Origin: Gammaproteobacteria bacterium
GTDB lineage: Bacteria; Pseudomonadota; Gammaproteobacteria; Granulosicoccales; Granulosicoccaceae
DNA: 6,733 nucleotides
Reading direction: 5' to 3'
Assembly (NCBI GenBank): GCA_020444765.1
Contig: JAGRHW010000193.1
Coordinates: 1-6,733 of the forward strand
Positions 1-5,910 of the stretch are shown piece after piece (positions within the stretch are counted from its first letter, which is position 1; each line of letters starts with the position of its first letter). The notes below the pieces were generated by a model. It was given only the letters and a program-made list of their open reading frames with translations, made no database searches and had not been told where the DNA came from. The translations under genes and the position numbers were made by a program.

Positions 1-104
1 TGTCAGCGAATTTCAACAGCCTGTTAAGTGCCTGTCCGAAATCTCTGAGTCGACGTGAAACCGGGCTGATTTGACCCTGAAAGGGATTTCATCTCAGTTG
101 CAGT

Positions 105-1151
105 TCACCGTTCCAGCAACTGGCCGAAATGTCTGGTGCCCGGGTTTTGATCCAACGCGACTTTCAGTGTAATCAGCATGGGAATGGCAATTATCACCCC
201 TGCAATACCCCATAGCCAACCCCATCCAATGATCGACAGGAAAACCAGAATTGGATTTAGCTGGAAAACAGTGCCGACCAGAACAGGCTGCAGCAACTGC
301 CCTTCAATGATGGTAAGAACCATCGCTGCAGCCGGAGCCGGCCAGATCTGATTCAGGCTGTCAAAGCTGACGGCGGAGATAAACGCAATAATGGTGACTG
401 CAAGCGCGGGCCCGACGTAGGGAAAATAGTTGAGTACTGCGAGCAAGGTTCCCCAGAGTGCGGGGTTTGGCATATCCAGCAGGTACATGACCAGAGTTGT
501 GGCCAAACCGAGTCCGATGTTGATTAAAGTGATGATAGACAAATAGCGACTGACGTCGCACTGAATGTTGTTACGTATACGGTGAATGGTTTTCCCGGCA
601 CGCGTTTTATCGGCCAGAGCCATGCACCTGTTGACCAGAATATCACCAAAAGCGAGAAAGAAATACAGCAAGATGACAAAATAGAGCAGGCCGATAAGGA
701 AAGACTGGGTGCTGTCCATCAGCAGGCTGCTGAGGCTCGGTCCTTCCACAACGACCATAGCCCTCTGATCACTGGCTACATCCGCCATCTTTTCAAGGTT
801 CTTTGTGGTTTCCCTGACCTCCTGCAGGGAATCCCGTATGCCTTTGAATTTTTGTTCGAGCGAGGAGGATTCCAGGTTCAAGCGCTCTCCCCAGCTTGCA
901 AGAGGTTCGGCGAGATAGTTGCCAAGGGTGAATAGCGCCAGAAAGAACAGCAACACTGTAATCAGACTGCTAGCGGGACGCGGAATGCGCCAGCCGGACA
1001 GTTTGTGCACGATGGGTGACAGAATCATGGCGAATAACAGCGCAAGCGCGACAGGGATCAGCAAAGCCTGCGCAAAGTACAACAGTGCCAACACGGCAAG
1101 CATAAACAGTCCCCACACCGGCACCTGTATTTTAGGATATTTTTCGTTCAC
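105..1151 (-). CDS. AI-2E family (PerM/UPF0118-type) inner-membrane permease
   Basis: The 348-residue product is an integral inner-membrane protein of the AI-2E transporter family. Members are variously linked to autoinducer-2 export, Na+/H+ exchange or general efflux, so the substrate cannot be assigned. Hydrophobic segments lie at about residues 12-46 (two close helices), 60-80, 147-170 and 203-225. The C-terminal half carries the family hallmarks: NYFPYVGPAL at 241-250, a Glu at 283 in the EGQLLQP segment, and a Gly/Trp-rich stretch at 308-325 ending in a Pro-containing helix. Residues 85-125 form a charged, probably helical loop, as is usual between the second and third membrane regions. 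Length is normal for the family. The start is GTG (complement of 1149-1151), preceded by GGAGAG (complement of 1160-1165) eight bases upstream. It is transcribed alone, divergently from the histidine kinase gene. Confidence 0.93.
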   Translation of the reverse strand: MNEKYPKIQVPVWGLFMLAVLALLYFAQALLIPVALALLFAMILSPIVHKLSGWRIPRPASSLITVLLFFLALFTLGNYLAEPLASWGERLNLESSSLEQKFKGIRDSLQEVRETTKNLEKMADVASDQRAMVVVEGPSLSSLLMDSTQSFLIGLLYFVILLYFFLAFGDILVNRCMALADKTRAGKTIHRIRNNIQCDVSRYLSIITLINIGLGLATTLVMYLLDMPNPALWGTLLAVLNYFPYVGPALAVTIIAFISAVSFDSLNQIWPAPAAAMVLTIIEGQLLQPVLVGTVFQLNPILVFLSIIGWGWLWGIAGVIIAIPMLITLKVALDQNPGTRHFGQLLER

Positions 1152-1412
1152 GCAGCGATCTCTCCGGACTCAATAAGGGTTATTCACCTGGTTGGCGGAA
1201 AAACGTCACAGGCTTTGCGATCAGAGTAGATAGTGCTGAGTGTGATCTGCGAAGCTGAGTCCAACAATGGACAGCATAGCGAGTCAGCGCAAGGCGCGGA
1301 GTCAGACAGCTCGGAGCGGGTTGTAGGACTCTTCTTGCATTGACAATTGAACAAGAACCGTCGTTGTGTTAACTCTTTCGGTGACATCCCGACATTTTGT
1401 GGAATTCATATT
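1152..1412. other. Divergent intergenic region between permease and sensor kinase
   Basis: These 261 bases must hold both promoters, but no convincing -35/-10 pair is visible on either strand. Small features are present: a perfect AATAA-GGG-TTATT inverted repeat at 1172-1184 just upstream of the permease SD, a GAGTCAG direct repeat at 1281-1287 and 1299-1305 (18 bases start to start) enclosing GCGC-AAG-GCGC at 1287-1297, and a TTGACA at 1340-1345 with no good -10 at normal spacing. I see no gene here. Either short repeat could be an operator, but all are short enough to be chance. Confidence 0.4.
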
Positions 1413-2780
1413 GTGAACAACGAACCCTCCGAGACACTTGCCGGCCAAACCACAAGGCAGAGTTACCTTTCCCATATACTCTTCGGCGTAGCCATTGCCT
1501 TGATTCTGGTTCTTTTCATATCCGGTTATTATTTGTCGTCGGCGGTCATTCGAACATTGCAAACCGAGCGTGATCATTCACAGCGACTCGACTCGGTTGA
1601 CAACCTCCTGATCACTCTGCTGGACGCAGAGAACGGAGTCCGGGGATATCTGTTAACGGACAATACGCAGTATCTGGAGCCTTATGCCGAAGCTATCAAG
1701 CGCCTCGATGGTTACATGGAGGCGCACAGGGAAGCACGTCAGGCATCCGGGTTGCTGGCGCTGGATATGACGAAGATTACTTCTCTGATCGATCGTAATC
1801 GAAAGGTCTATGAGGAGCTGATCGAGAATAAAACGGAGAACAGGGATCTGGACAAATTGTCGATGTACATGGGATCACTGGCCTTTGACGAGATCCGCGC
1901 GCTGCTGTCCGATTTTAAATCCCGCCTGAAGCAGGAACAATCTGAGTTTTTCCGCCAGGCAGCGGATCGGCAGCACTATGTAAAATGGGCAGTGCTGGCG
2001 TTGTGTATTATGGCGATTGGCTTGCTGGTCTGGCTGTTTTATACCTGGCAGAAACAGGTACAGCTGAGACAAAGGATCGCTGCGATCATAAGCGATGAAA
2101 ATGAGCAGCTGGAGCGCGTTGTCAGTGAGAGAACCCGCCAATTGCGCAGTCTGGCTGCCCAGTTAACGCGCGTAAGTGAAGCGGAAAAACAACGCCTGGC
2201 GAGGGAGTTGCACGATGATTTAGGGGCGTCACTGACCGCGGCAAAAATGGACGCCTCCTGGATAGCCAGCCGCTCGAAAAATATCCAAGACGAAAAACTG
2301 CCGGCAAAGGTTGAGCGGCTGATAGACTCACTCAATCAGGCCATCACACTCAAGCGCCGCCTGACCTCTGACTTGCTGCCACCGCTGCTGGCGGAGCTTG
2401 GCTTATTTGAGGCATTGCGAAGTCTGGGTGAAGACCTGGAGCGAGATGGCCATATAAGTGTGGTTATGGAGATTCCTGAGCAGCAGCCGGAGCTGGTTCA
2501 TTCAACGTCCCTGGCTCTGTTTCGTATTGCACAGGAGGCTACTACCAACATCCGCAAATACGCTGAGGCAAGTATCGTAACCCTGCGCGTTGCCGTGGAT
2601 GGAAACCAACTGCATTTGTCCATTCAGGATAACGGCAAGGGGTTTAATCCAGACCTCGTTCACGAGGAAAGTTTCGGACTCAAGAGCATGCGACATCGAG
2701 CGGATATGCTGAATGCTTCGTTTGATGTCGATACGGTCGAGGGTGGCGGAACAACAATTTCTCTCCTGCTTCACCTGTGA
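1413..2780 (+). CDS. CHASE3-domain sensor histidine kinase, NarL/HisKA_3 class (orphan)
   Basis: This is a membrane-bound sensor kinase of 455 residues from the GTG at 1413. In order: TM1 at about 20-42; a periplasmic CHASE3 sensor domain at about 45-185 with the signature DAENGVRGYLLT at 71-82; TM2 at about 192-210; a short coiled coil at 215-245; a HisKA_3 dimerisation domain with phospho-acceptor His267 in ELHDDLG; and a HATPase_c domain with the N-box Asn379 in EATTNIRKYAE, D406NGKGF, G422LKSMRHRADML and the GGGTT strand at 444-448. All catalytic motifs are intact, so it should autophosphorylate and pass phosphate to a LuxR/NarL-type regulator. No such regulator is adjacent. The frame is open to TTG at 1347, which would add 22 residues. 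I prefer GTG 1413 because the extension is not membrane-like and has no SD, though the SD before 1413 is also poor (GGA at 1401-1403). The stimulus is unknown. Confidence 0.93.
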   Translation: MNNEPSETLAGQTTRQSYLSHILFGVAIALILVLFISGYYLSSAVIRTLQTERDHSQRLDSVDNLLITLLDAENGVRGYLLTDNTQYLEPYAEAIKRLDGYMEAHREARQASGLLALDMTKITSLIDRNRKVYEELIENKTENRDLDKLSMYMGSLAFDEIRALLSDFKSRLKQEQSEFFRQAADRQHYVKWAVLALCIMAIGLLVWLFYTWQKQVQLRQRIAAIISDENEQLERVVSERTRQLRSLAAQLTRVSEAEKQRLARELHDDLGASLTAAKMDASWIASRSKNIQDEKLPAKVERLIDSLNQAITLKRRLTSDLLPPLLAELGLFEALRSLGEDLERDGHISVVMEIPEQQPELVHSTSLALFRIAQEATTNIRKYAEASIVTLRVAVDGNQLHLSIQDNGKGFNPDLVHEESFGLKSMRHRADMLNASFDVDTVEGGGTTISLLLHL

Positions 2781-2801
2781 GGCATTGCCTGACCTGTTAC
2801 T

Positions 2802-2821
2802 AACCGGAAACAGCTCCGGTT
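2802..2821 (+). other. Short hairpin after the histidine kinase gene
   Basis: AACCGGA (2802-2808) pairs perfectly with TCCGGTT (2815-2821) around a 6-base loop, 21 bases after the kinase stop codon. No T-run follows, so it is not a standard intrinsic terminator. It may be a processing or 3'-end-stabilising structure, or chance. Confidence 0.3.
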
Positions 2822-2941
2822 CGAATTCATCAAAGAGTCCTGACAGATTGTTCCTACGCACGGATCCACTTCGACTGACAGCATTCTGTTGGTGTCCCCG
2901 CTATTGTTGTAAACACATTTTCCAACTGTAGAGGGACACCC

Positions 2942-3184
2942 ATGAGTTTGATGAACCTAAAAATTTCTGTTCTTACCGCAGCCTTGCTTGCACTGACCGC
3001 CTGTGACAGTAACGATGGACCGATGGAAGAAGCGGGAGAGAAAATTGATGAGGCTTCCGAATCAGCGGGTGAAAAAGTCGAAAATGCGCAAGACAAGATA
3101 GAGGATTCAGTGGAGTCGACGGGCGACAAGCTGGGAGAAACGCTGGAAAACGCCGGTGATAAGGTCGAAGAGGCGACCGAATAA
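2942..3184 (+). CDS. Small acidic lipoprotein with 11-residue helix repeats
   Basis: This gene encodes an 80-residue predicted lipoprotein. Residues 1-20 form a type II signal peptide with lipobox LTAC, so Cys21 would be lipidated. Asp22 follows; Asp at +2 is the inner-membrane retention signal in E. coli, though rules differ in other bacteria. The mature part is a low-complexity, Glu/Asp/Lys-rich sequence built on the unit (A/T)G(E/D)K(I/V/L)xExxE(S/N). GxK-hydrophobic cores lie at 32-35, 43-46, 61-64 and 72-75, and the related DKI at 51-53 gives Lys spacings of 11, 7, 11 and 11. This predicts one amphipathic helix or coiled coil, resembling LEA-like or YtxH-like stress proteins in style only. 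It has no cysteine except the lipidated one. The SD GAGGG (2931-2935) lies 6 bases before ATG 2942; ATG 2951 is an alternative start. I do not recognise the family and the function is unknown. Confidence 0.85.
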   Translation: MSLMNLKISVLTAALLALTACDSNDGPMEEAGEKIDEASESAGEKVENAQDKIEDSVESTGDKLGETLENAGDKVEEATE

Positions 3185-3236
3185 GCTTGGGATCGGTTTG
3201 GACCATGATTGACCCGAGCAATATCGTGATCCGCAT

Positions 3237-3279
3237 ACCGTCTTGTGCCGCAGAGCAATTTCTGCGGTACAAGACCGGT
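3237..3279 (+). other. Long near-perfect stem-loop between lipoprotein and phosphoesterase genes
   Basis: The left arm, ACCG (3237-3240) plus TCTTGTGCCGCAGA (3241-3254), pairs with TCTGCGGTACAAGA (3261-3274) plus CGGT (3276-3279). The loop is GCAATT, there is one bulged C (3275), and one pair is G-U in RNA (G3247 with T3268). This gives 18 base pairs, far above chance for so short a gap. It starts 52 bases after the lipoprotein stop and ends 56 bases before the phosphoesterase start. No T-run follows directly. It could be a factor-assisted terminator, an mRNA-processing or stabilising element, a 5'-UTR regulatory structure, or a dispersed palindromic repeat unit. The structure is certain; the role is not. 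Confidence 0.85.
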
Positions 3280-3292
3280 CTGCATCGAACCC

Positions 3293-3313
3293 GCCGGCTC
3301 TCCGGCTTGTGTT
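3293..3313 (+). terminator. Possible weak intrinsic terminator or second hairpin of the same leader
   Basis: GCCGG (3293-3297) and CCGGC (3302-3306) pair around the loop CTCT and are followed by the T/G-rich TTGTGTT. The short GC stem with a broken T tract resembles a weak intrinsic terminator or attenuator. It lies 20 bases before the SD of the phosphoesterase gene, so read-through must occur or a promoter must lie very close if that gene is expressed. Confidence 0.3.
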
Positions 3314-3325
3314 GTACTCATTTCT

Positions 3326-3330
3326 GGAGG
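3326..3330 (+). promoter_or_regulatory. Ribosome binding site GGAGG that fixes the phosphoesterase start
   Basis: GGAGG sits 5 bases before ATG 3336. The frame is open back to 3243, but that extension runs through the stem-loop at 3237-3279 and has no SD, so ATG 3336 is the start. Confidence 0.8.
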
Positions 3331-3335
3331 GCTTG

Positions 3336-4172
3336 ATGAGTGTTTTTGCCCATCTATCAGACTTGCATTTTGGCAGGGAAATCCCGTCCGTCTCAGAAGC
3401 ACTGATCAGACAGTTGAAGCGGATAAAACCTGAACTGATCATTATCAGTGGAGATCTGACTCAACGGGCACGTCAGGCTCAGTATATAAAGGCGCAGGAA
3501 TTTCTGCGTGAACTGCCCGCTCCGTATCTGGTTATACCGGGCAATCATGATCTGGTGGCAATCAATCTGTTGGAGCGTTTCACTTTTCCATGGAAAAAAT
3601 GGCGACGCTATGTGGGAGTTGATCTGGAACCCGAGATACAGACGGCGGGGGCTGCGATCAAGGGGGTTAACACGGTGCGACGTTTGGGGGCGGGGTTTGA
3701 CTGGTCTCGAGGCAGCATTAGCGAGACACAAGTGAATTCAATCAGCCAGGCTATGTCTAAAGCACCATCGGACAGGTTGCGGCTTGTAGTGTCTCACCAT
3801 CCGTTCTGGATGCCCGAGCTCTATGCACATCGCAACCTGATCGAAGGAGGGCGCAGGGCTTTGCCGTACATGAAGGAGGCAGGCGTTGACCTTATCCTCA
3901 GTGGTCACATACACGTTGCGTTTGCGCATGTGCTCGATGGAGTCATCATATCGCATGCAGGCACGGCCGTTTCCAGTCGTCTCAGGCGAGGACATCCGAA
4001 CAGTTTCAATCTGCTGAGCGGAAACACCGAAGAATTGACCATCACGTTAATGCAATGGCACGTGGATGACTTTCAGGAAGCCGGGAAGCAGACTTTTGGC
4101 AAGCATAACGGGAGTTGGGATTATGCAGACGAGCATGTCGAGCAGCACAGACAGACAGGCTCCATCAGGTGA
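3336..4172 (+). CDS. Calcineurin-like metallophosphoesterase
   Basis: The 278-residue product is probably a cytoplasmic dinuclear-metal phosphoesterase (no signal peptide). All five metal-binding blocks are present in order: D9-x-H11 in HLSDLHFG, G39-D40 in SGDLTQRA, G69-N70-H71-D72, H154-H155 in VVSHHP, and G190-H191-I-H193. The overall plan resembles the CpdA/class III cyclic-nucleotide phosphodiesterase group, but residues 73-125 are family-specific and do not name a substrate. LpxH-type UDP-diacylglucosamine hydrolase is less likely given the position beside a lipid kinase of another pathway. The C-terminal tail (about 240-278) is hydrophilic, and its last 16 codons overlap the next gene in another frame. 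Overlap and lack of a gap imply one transcript with the lipid kinase, so the natural substrate may be a phospholipid-related phosphoester. That last point is inference. Confidence 0.92.
   Translation: MSVFAHLSDLHFGREIPSVSEALIRQLKRIKPELIIISGDLTQRARQAQYIKAQEFLRELPAPYLVIPGNHDLVAINLLERFTFPWKKWRRYVGVDLEPEIQTAGAAIKGVNTVRRLGAGFDWSRGSISETQVNSISQAMSKAPSDRLRLVVSHHPFWMPELYAHRNLIEGGRRALPYMKEAGVDLILSGHIHVAFAHVLDGVIISHAGTAVSSRLRRGHPNSFNLLSGNTEELTITLMQWHVDDFQEAGKQTFGKHNGSWDYADEHVEQHRQTGSIR
4111..4114 (+). promoter_or_regulatory. Ribosome binding site GGAG for the lipid kinase, inside the phosphoesterase gene
   Basis: GGAG within CGGGAG lies 8 bases before ATG 4123. It supports 4123 over the upstream in-frame ATG 4066, which has no SD at a usable distance and would lengthen the overlap to 107 bases. 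Confidence 0.65.
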
Positions 4173-5046
4173 GTCCAGAGGGCGAGTCGAAGCGCCGGTG
4201 CCGGTGTTGTTAAACCGAAGGTCGGGAACAGCGGCTGACGTGCGCTCCATACTTGAAAATGACGACCGTCTGGTGCTTCAGGAGCTGGAGCCGAGCGAAT
4301 TCCGGAAGGCATTGAACAAGGAGGTGAAGGCCGGGCGTCCAAGAGTTATCGTATCAGGTGGCGACGGAACGTTGGCTCTGGCGGCGTCCTGTCTTGTTGG
4401 TACGGACACTGCGCTGGCGGTACTTCCGGGTGGAACGCTTAATCATTTTGCTAAGCGCATCGGCTTGCCTGAGGACTCTGGCGAAGCACTCGAGATAGCA
4501 TTGAACGGGCAGGCTAAACCGGTCGGGGTAGGGTGTGTGAATGGTGAGGTTTTTATCAATACATTTTCAGTCGGCGCCTATGTTTCCTTCGTGCGGACTC
4601 GAGATTATCTGCAGCGTCGCATGAGTTACAGACTGGCCAGTCTGGTCGCAGCCCTGCGACGATTCGCAGAGCTGCAAAGCAGTACATTGTTGCTGGATGG
4701 CAAGAGGTTACGAACACCGCAGCTGTTTGTGGGTGTTGATGAACGTGAGTTGCAGTTCCCTCGCATGGGTGTCGCTCACGATGACAGCTCAGCCGGCCTG
4801 CATTTGATGGCAGTCTTGAGTCAGGGGAGACTGGACTCTTTGCTGACAGCCATGAAACTGCTGACGCAAGGGACGGATGTGGTACGTCGGGCCGAGAATA
4901 TCGATACCGACCTTAAGAACACATTTATCGTGGATCACCCTCAAAAGAACAAAAAAATGCGGGTCGCAATCGACGGCGAGCTGGTATTTATTGAGACACC
5001 ACTGCGATTGAGCTACAAACCTGAGGCTTTGCGCGTGATTGTATGA
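4123..5046 (+). CDS. Diacylglycerol kinase family (DAGK_cat) lipid kinase
   Basis: The 307-residue product belongs to the soluble DAGK/YegS/sphingosine-kinase-like family, which phosphorylates diacylglycerol or related lipids with ATP. The visible motifs are the N-terminal strand with L-L-N31-x-x-S34-G35, the nucleotide-binding G79-G-D-G-T83, P102-G-G-T-L-N-H-F-A110 (the proteobacterial variant of the GTxNDFA loop), the N-x-F-S-V-G-A-Y segment that begins the second domain near 149, and the C-terminal I-D-G-E strand near 284-287 that closes the beta-sandwich. Length is typical. It lacks the membrane helices of the small integral DgkA type, so it would act at the membrane surface from the cytoplasm. 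The gene starts within the phosphoesterase gene (50-base overlap), which suggests translational coupling. ATG 4066 and ATG 4135 are alternative starts. The exact lipid substrate is unknown. Confidence 0.92.
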   Translation: MQTSMSSSTDRQAPSGESRGRVEAPVPVLLNRRSGTAADVRSILENDDRLVLQELEPSEFRKALNKEVKAGRPRVIVSGGDGTLALAASCLVGTDTALAVLPGGTLNHFAKRIGLPEDSGEALEIALNGQAKPVGVGCVNGEVFINTFSVGAYVSFVRTRDYLQRRMSYRLASLVAALRRFAELQSSTLLLDGKRLRTPQLFVGVDERELQFPRMGVAHDDSSAGLHLMAVLSQGRLDSLLTAMKLLTQGTDVVRRAENIDTDLKNTFIVDHPQKNKKMRVAIDGELVFIETPLRLSYKPEALRVIV

Positions 5047-5072
5047 AAAAACAGGCCGTTTATTTCCTGCTT
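5046..5072 (-). terminator. Intrinsic-type terminator for the MgtC-like gene
   Basis: Read on the minus strand, AAGCAGG pairs with CCTGTTT (CAGG/CCTG core plus one G-U and two A-U pairs) around a 10-base AT-rich loop and runs into six T's (complement of 5046-5051). It lies 67 bases past the MgtC-like stop codon. The T-run begins at the last base of the lipid kinase stop codon. The stem is weak, so the confidence is moderate. On the plus strand the same hairpin has only a poor T tail. Confidence 0.45.
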
Positions 5073-5090
5073 GACTCTTTGGTGGGGTGC

Positions 5091-5108
5091 AGTCCCGCTA
5101 TCAGGACT
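5091..5108. other. Small inverted repeat between convergent genes
   Basis: AGTCC (5091-5095) and GGACT (5104-5108) pair around an 8-base loop, in the gap between the kinase and MgtC-like stop codons. It might help end transcription in either direction but has no T-run and is weak. Confidence 0.2.
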
Positions 5109-5138
5109 CCGGTTAATGATGGTCGACAGGTTTATGGT

Positions 5139-5627
5139 TCAGTCACGGTTACTGGTTGAGAGAAACCGCGAAATGATGGAACCGCCGACAAGAATCAAAA
5201 CCAGCAGGACAAACATCGAGAGAGCCAGCCCGTAAAAGCCGAATCCGATCAAAAGCCCGAGTGCGCCCGATGCCCAGATACTGGCACCGGTGGCAGTTCC
5301 GACCACGGCGCCGTCTCTGTGTTTGATGATGGCCCCGGCACCGAGAAACCCGATGCCGGTCAACACGCCGGATATGATATTTGCCAGATCCAGCCTGAGA
5401 ATATGATCGCTTGAAGAGAAGTCGGCGTAGAGTTCCTGAGCCAGTATGGCCAGCACGCAACTGGCAAGCGCGATAATGCCAAACGCACGAAAGTCGATGG
5501 GCTTTCTCTTGGCATCTCGCTCGATACCGAGCACCATGGCCATGACTGTTGCGAGCGTCATGCGTAACACGGCTTCCGGCCAGGCCAGAATACTAAGATC
5601 AAATGCTTCGTTGAATAGATCGCTCAG
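5139..5627 (-). CDS. MgtC/SapB-family inner-membrane protein, single-domain form
   Basis: The product is 162 residues from the preferred CTG start and is an inner-membrane protein of the MgtC/SapB family. Members are linked to Mg2+ limitation, acid tolerance and, in MgtC itself, to F1Fo-ATPase inhibition and virulence. It shows about five membrane helices: the first carries L-G-I-E-R-D near 33-38 followed by a basic KRKP loop, and the diagnostic G91-I-G-F-L-G-A-G-A-I-I101 is followed by the conserved A-T-x-A-S-I-W-A segment. The cytoplasmic C-terminal domain of true MgtC is absent, so this is the short SapB/YhiD-like form and the virulence role should not be assumed. The frame is open to TTG 5684, but that codon has no SD and falls at the predicted transcription start. 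CTG 5627 has GAGGTG four bases upstream and gives a normal family N-terminus. Confidence 0.88.
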   Translation of the reverse strand: MSDLFNEAFDLSILAWPEAVLRMTLATVMAMVLGIERDAKRKPIDFRAFGIIALASCVLAILAQELYADFSSSDHILRLDLANIISGVLTGIGFLGAGAIIKHRDGAVVGTATGASIWASGALGLLIGFGFYGLALSMFVLLVLILVGGSIISRFLSTSNRD

Positions 5628-5631
5628 ATTG

Positions 5632-5637
5632 CACCTC
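5632..5637 (-). promoter_or_regulatory. Ribosome binding site GAGGTG pointing to a CTG start
   Basis: On the minus strand GAGGTG is followed by CAAT and then CTG (complement of 5625-5627), in frame with the MgtC-like protein. No ATG, GTG or TTG lies at a usable distance in this frame. Confidence 0.55.
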
Positions 5638-5685
5638 GGGGGGTAAATCAGGCAGCCGAATCGTGTCAGGATACGCCACAACAAG

Positions 5686-5694
5686 AATATACCA
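5686..5694 (-). promoter_or_regulatory. Extended -10 promoter for the MgtC-like gene
   Basis: On the minus strand TGGTATATT matches the extended -10 form TGnTATAAT with one mismatch. No good -35 lies 16-18 bases upstream, as is usual for extended -10 promoters. Transcription would start near 5677-5681, giving about 50 bases of leader before CTG 5627. Confidence 0.45.
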
Positions 5695-5865
5695 TATCAC
5701 TGTTGGAACGATTGCTGTGCTTTTCGGCCTCCCGGCAGCATTGCAAACATGGCAGACCATGATGGAGCAGGGGCCAGGTTGTAGTTCAGTGCGGCGCGGT
5801 TACATCGTTTGTGGCCGTGTTGATCCTGCTCTTTACGACAGGGCAACCACTCTGACCTGATACGC

Positions 5866-5884
5866 TATAATCAATCGGTATAAA
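5866..5884 (+). promoter_or_regulatory. Candidate -10 elements for the unknown 160-residue gene
   Basis: A perfect TATAAT (5866-5871) and a TATAAA (5879-5884) lie 82-100 bases upstream of ATG 5966. Neither has a good TTGACA at 16-18 bases; the best at 17 is GCAACC (5843-5848) for the first. They are the most promoter-like AT-rich words in the gap and are oriented correctly for the downstream gene. Confidence 0.4.
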
Positions 5885-5910
5885 TTTGCGGCTTCGCTGT
5901 AAGAGAATTA

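Noticed and set aside
11..27. Palindrome AACAG-C-CTGTT near the left edge, considered as an insertion-sequence end
   Set aside because: There is no transposase, no matching partner repeat and no target duplication in the window; the arms are only five bases.
74..86. CCCT-GAA-AGGG as terminator of the permease gene
   Set aside because: The stem is four base pairs with a three-base loop and no T-run on the minus strand.
1340..1375. TTGACA at 1340-1345 as a promoter for the sensor kinase
   Set aside because: No acceptable -10 lies 16-18 bases downstream; the nearest AT-rich word (TTAACT at 1369) is too far and matches poorly.
2869..2904. Heat-shock sigma-32-like promoter (CTTCGAC ... CCCCGCTAT) before the lipoprotein
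   Set aside because: The spacing is 20 bases, longer than the usual 11-16, and both boxes are imperfect.
3243..3335. N-terminal extension of the phosphoesterase frame upstream of ATG 3336
   Set aside because: It passes through the large stem-loop, lacks an SD and is not part of the phosphoesterase fold; GGAGG at 3326-3330 fixes the start at 3336.
5761..5830. tRNA-like text (GGTTGTAGTTCAGTG) in the 5700-5860 gap
   Set aside because: No acceptor stem or T-arm consensus can be built around it.
5663..5860. Open plus-strand frame of 65 codons from GTG between the MgtC-like and unknown genes
   Set aside because: It has no SD, its start overlaps the MgtC-like gene's 5' region and promoter, and the product has no protein family character.
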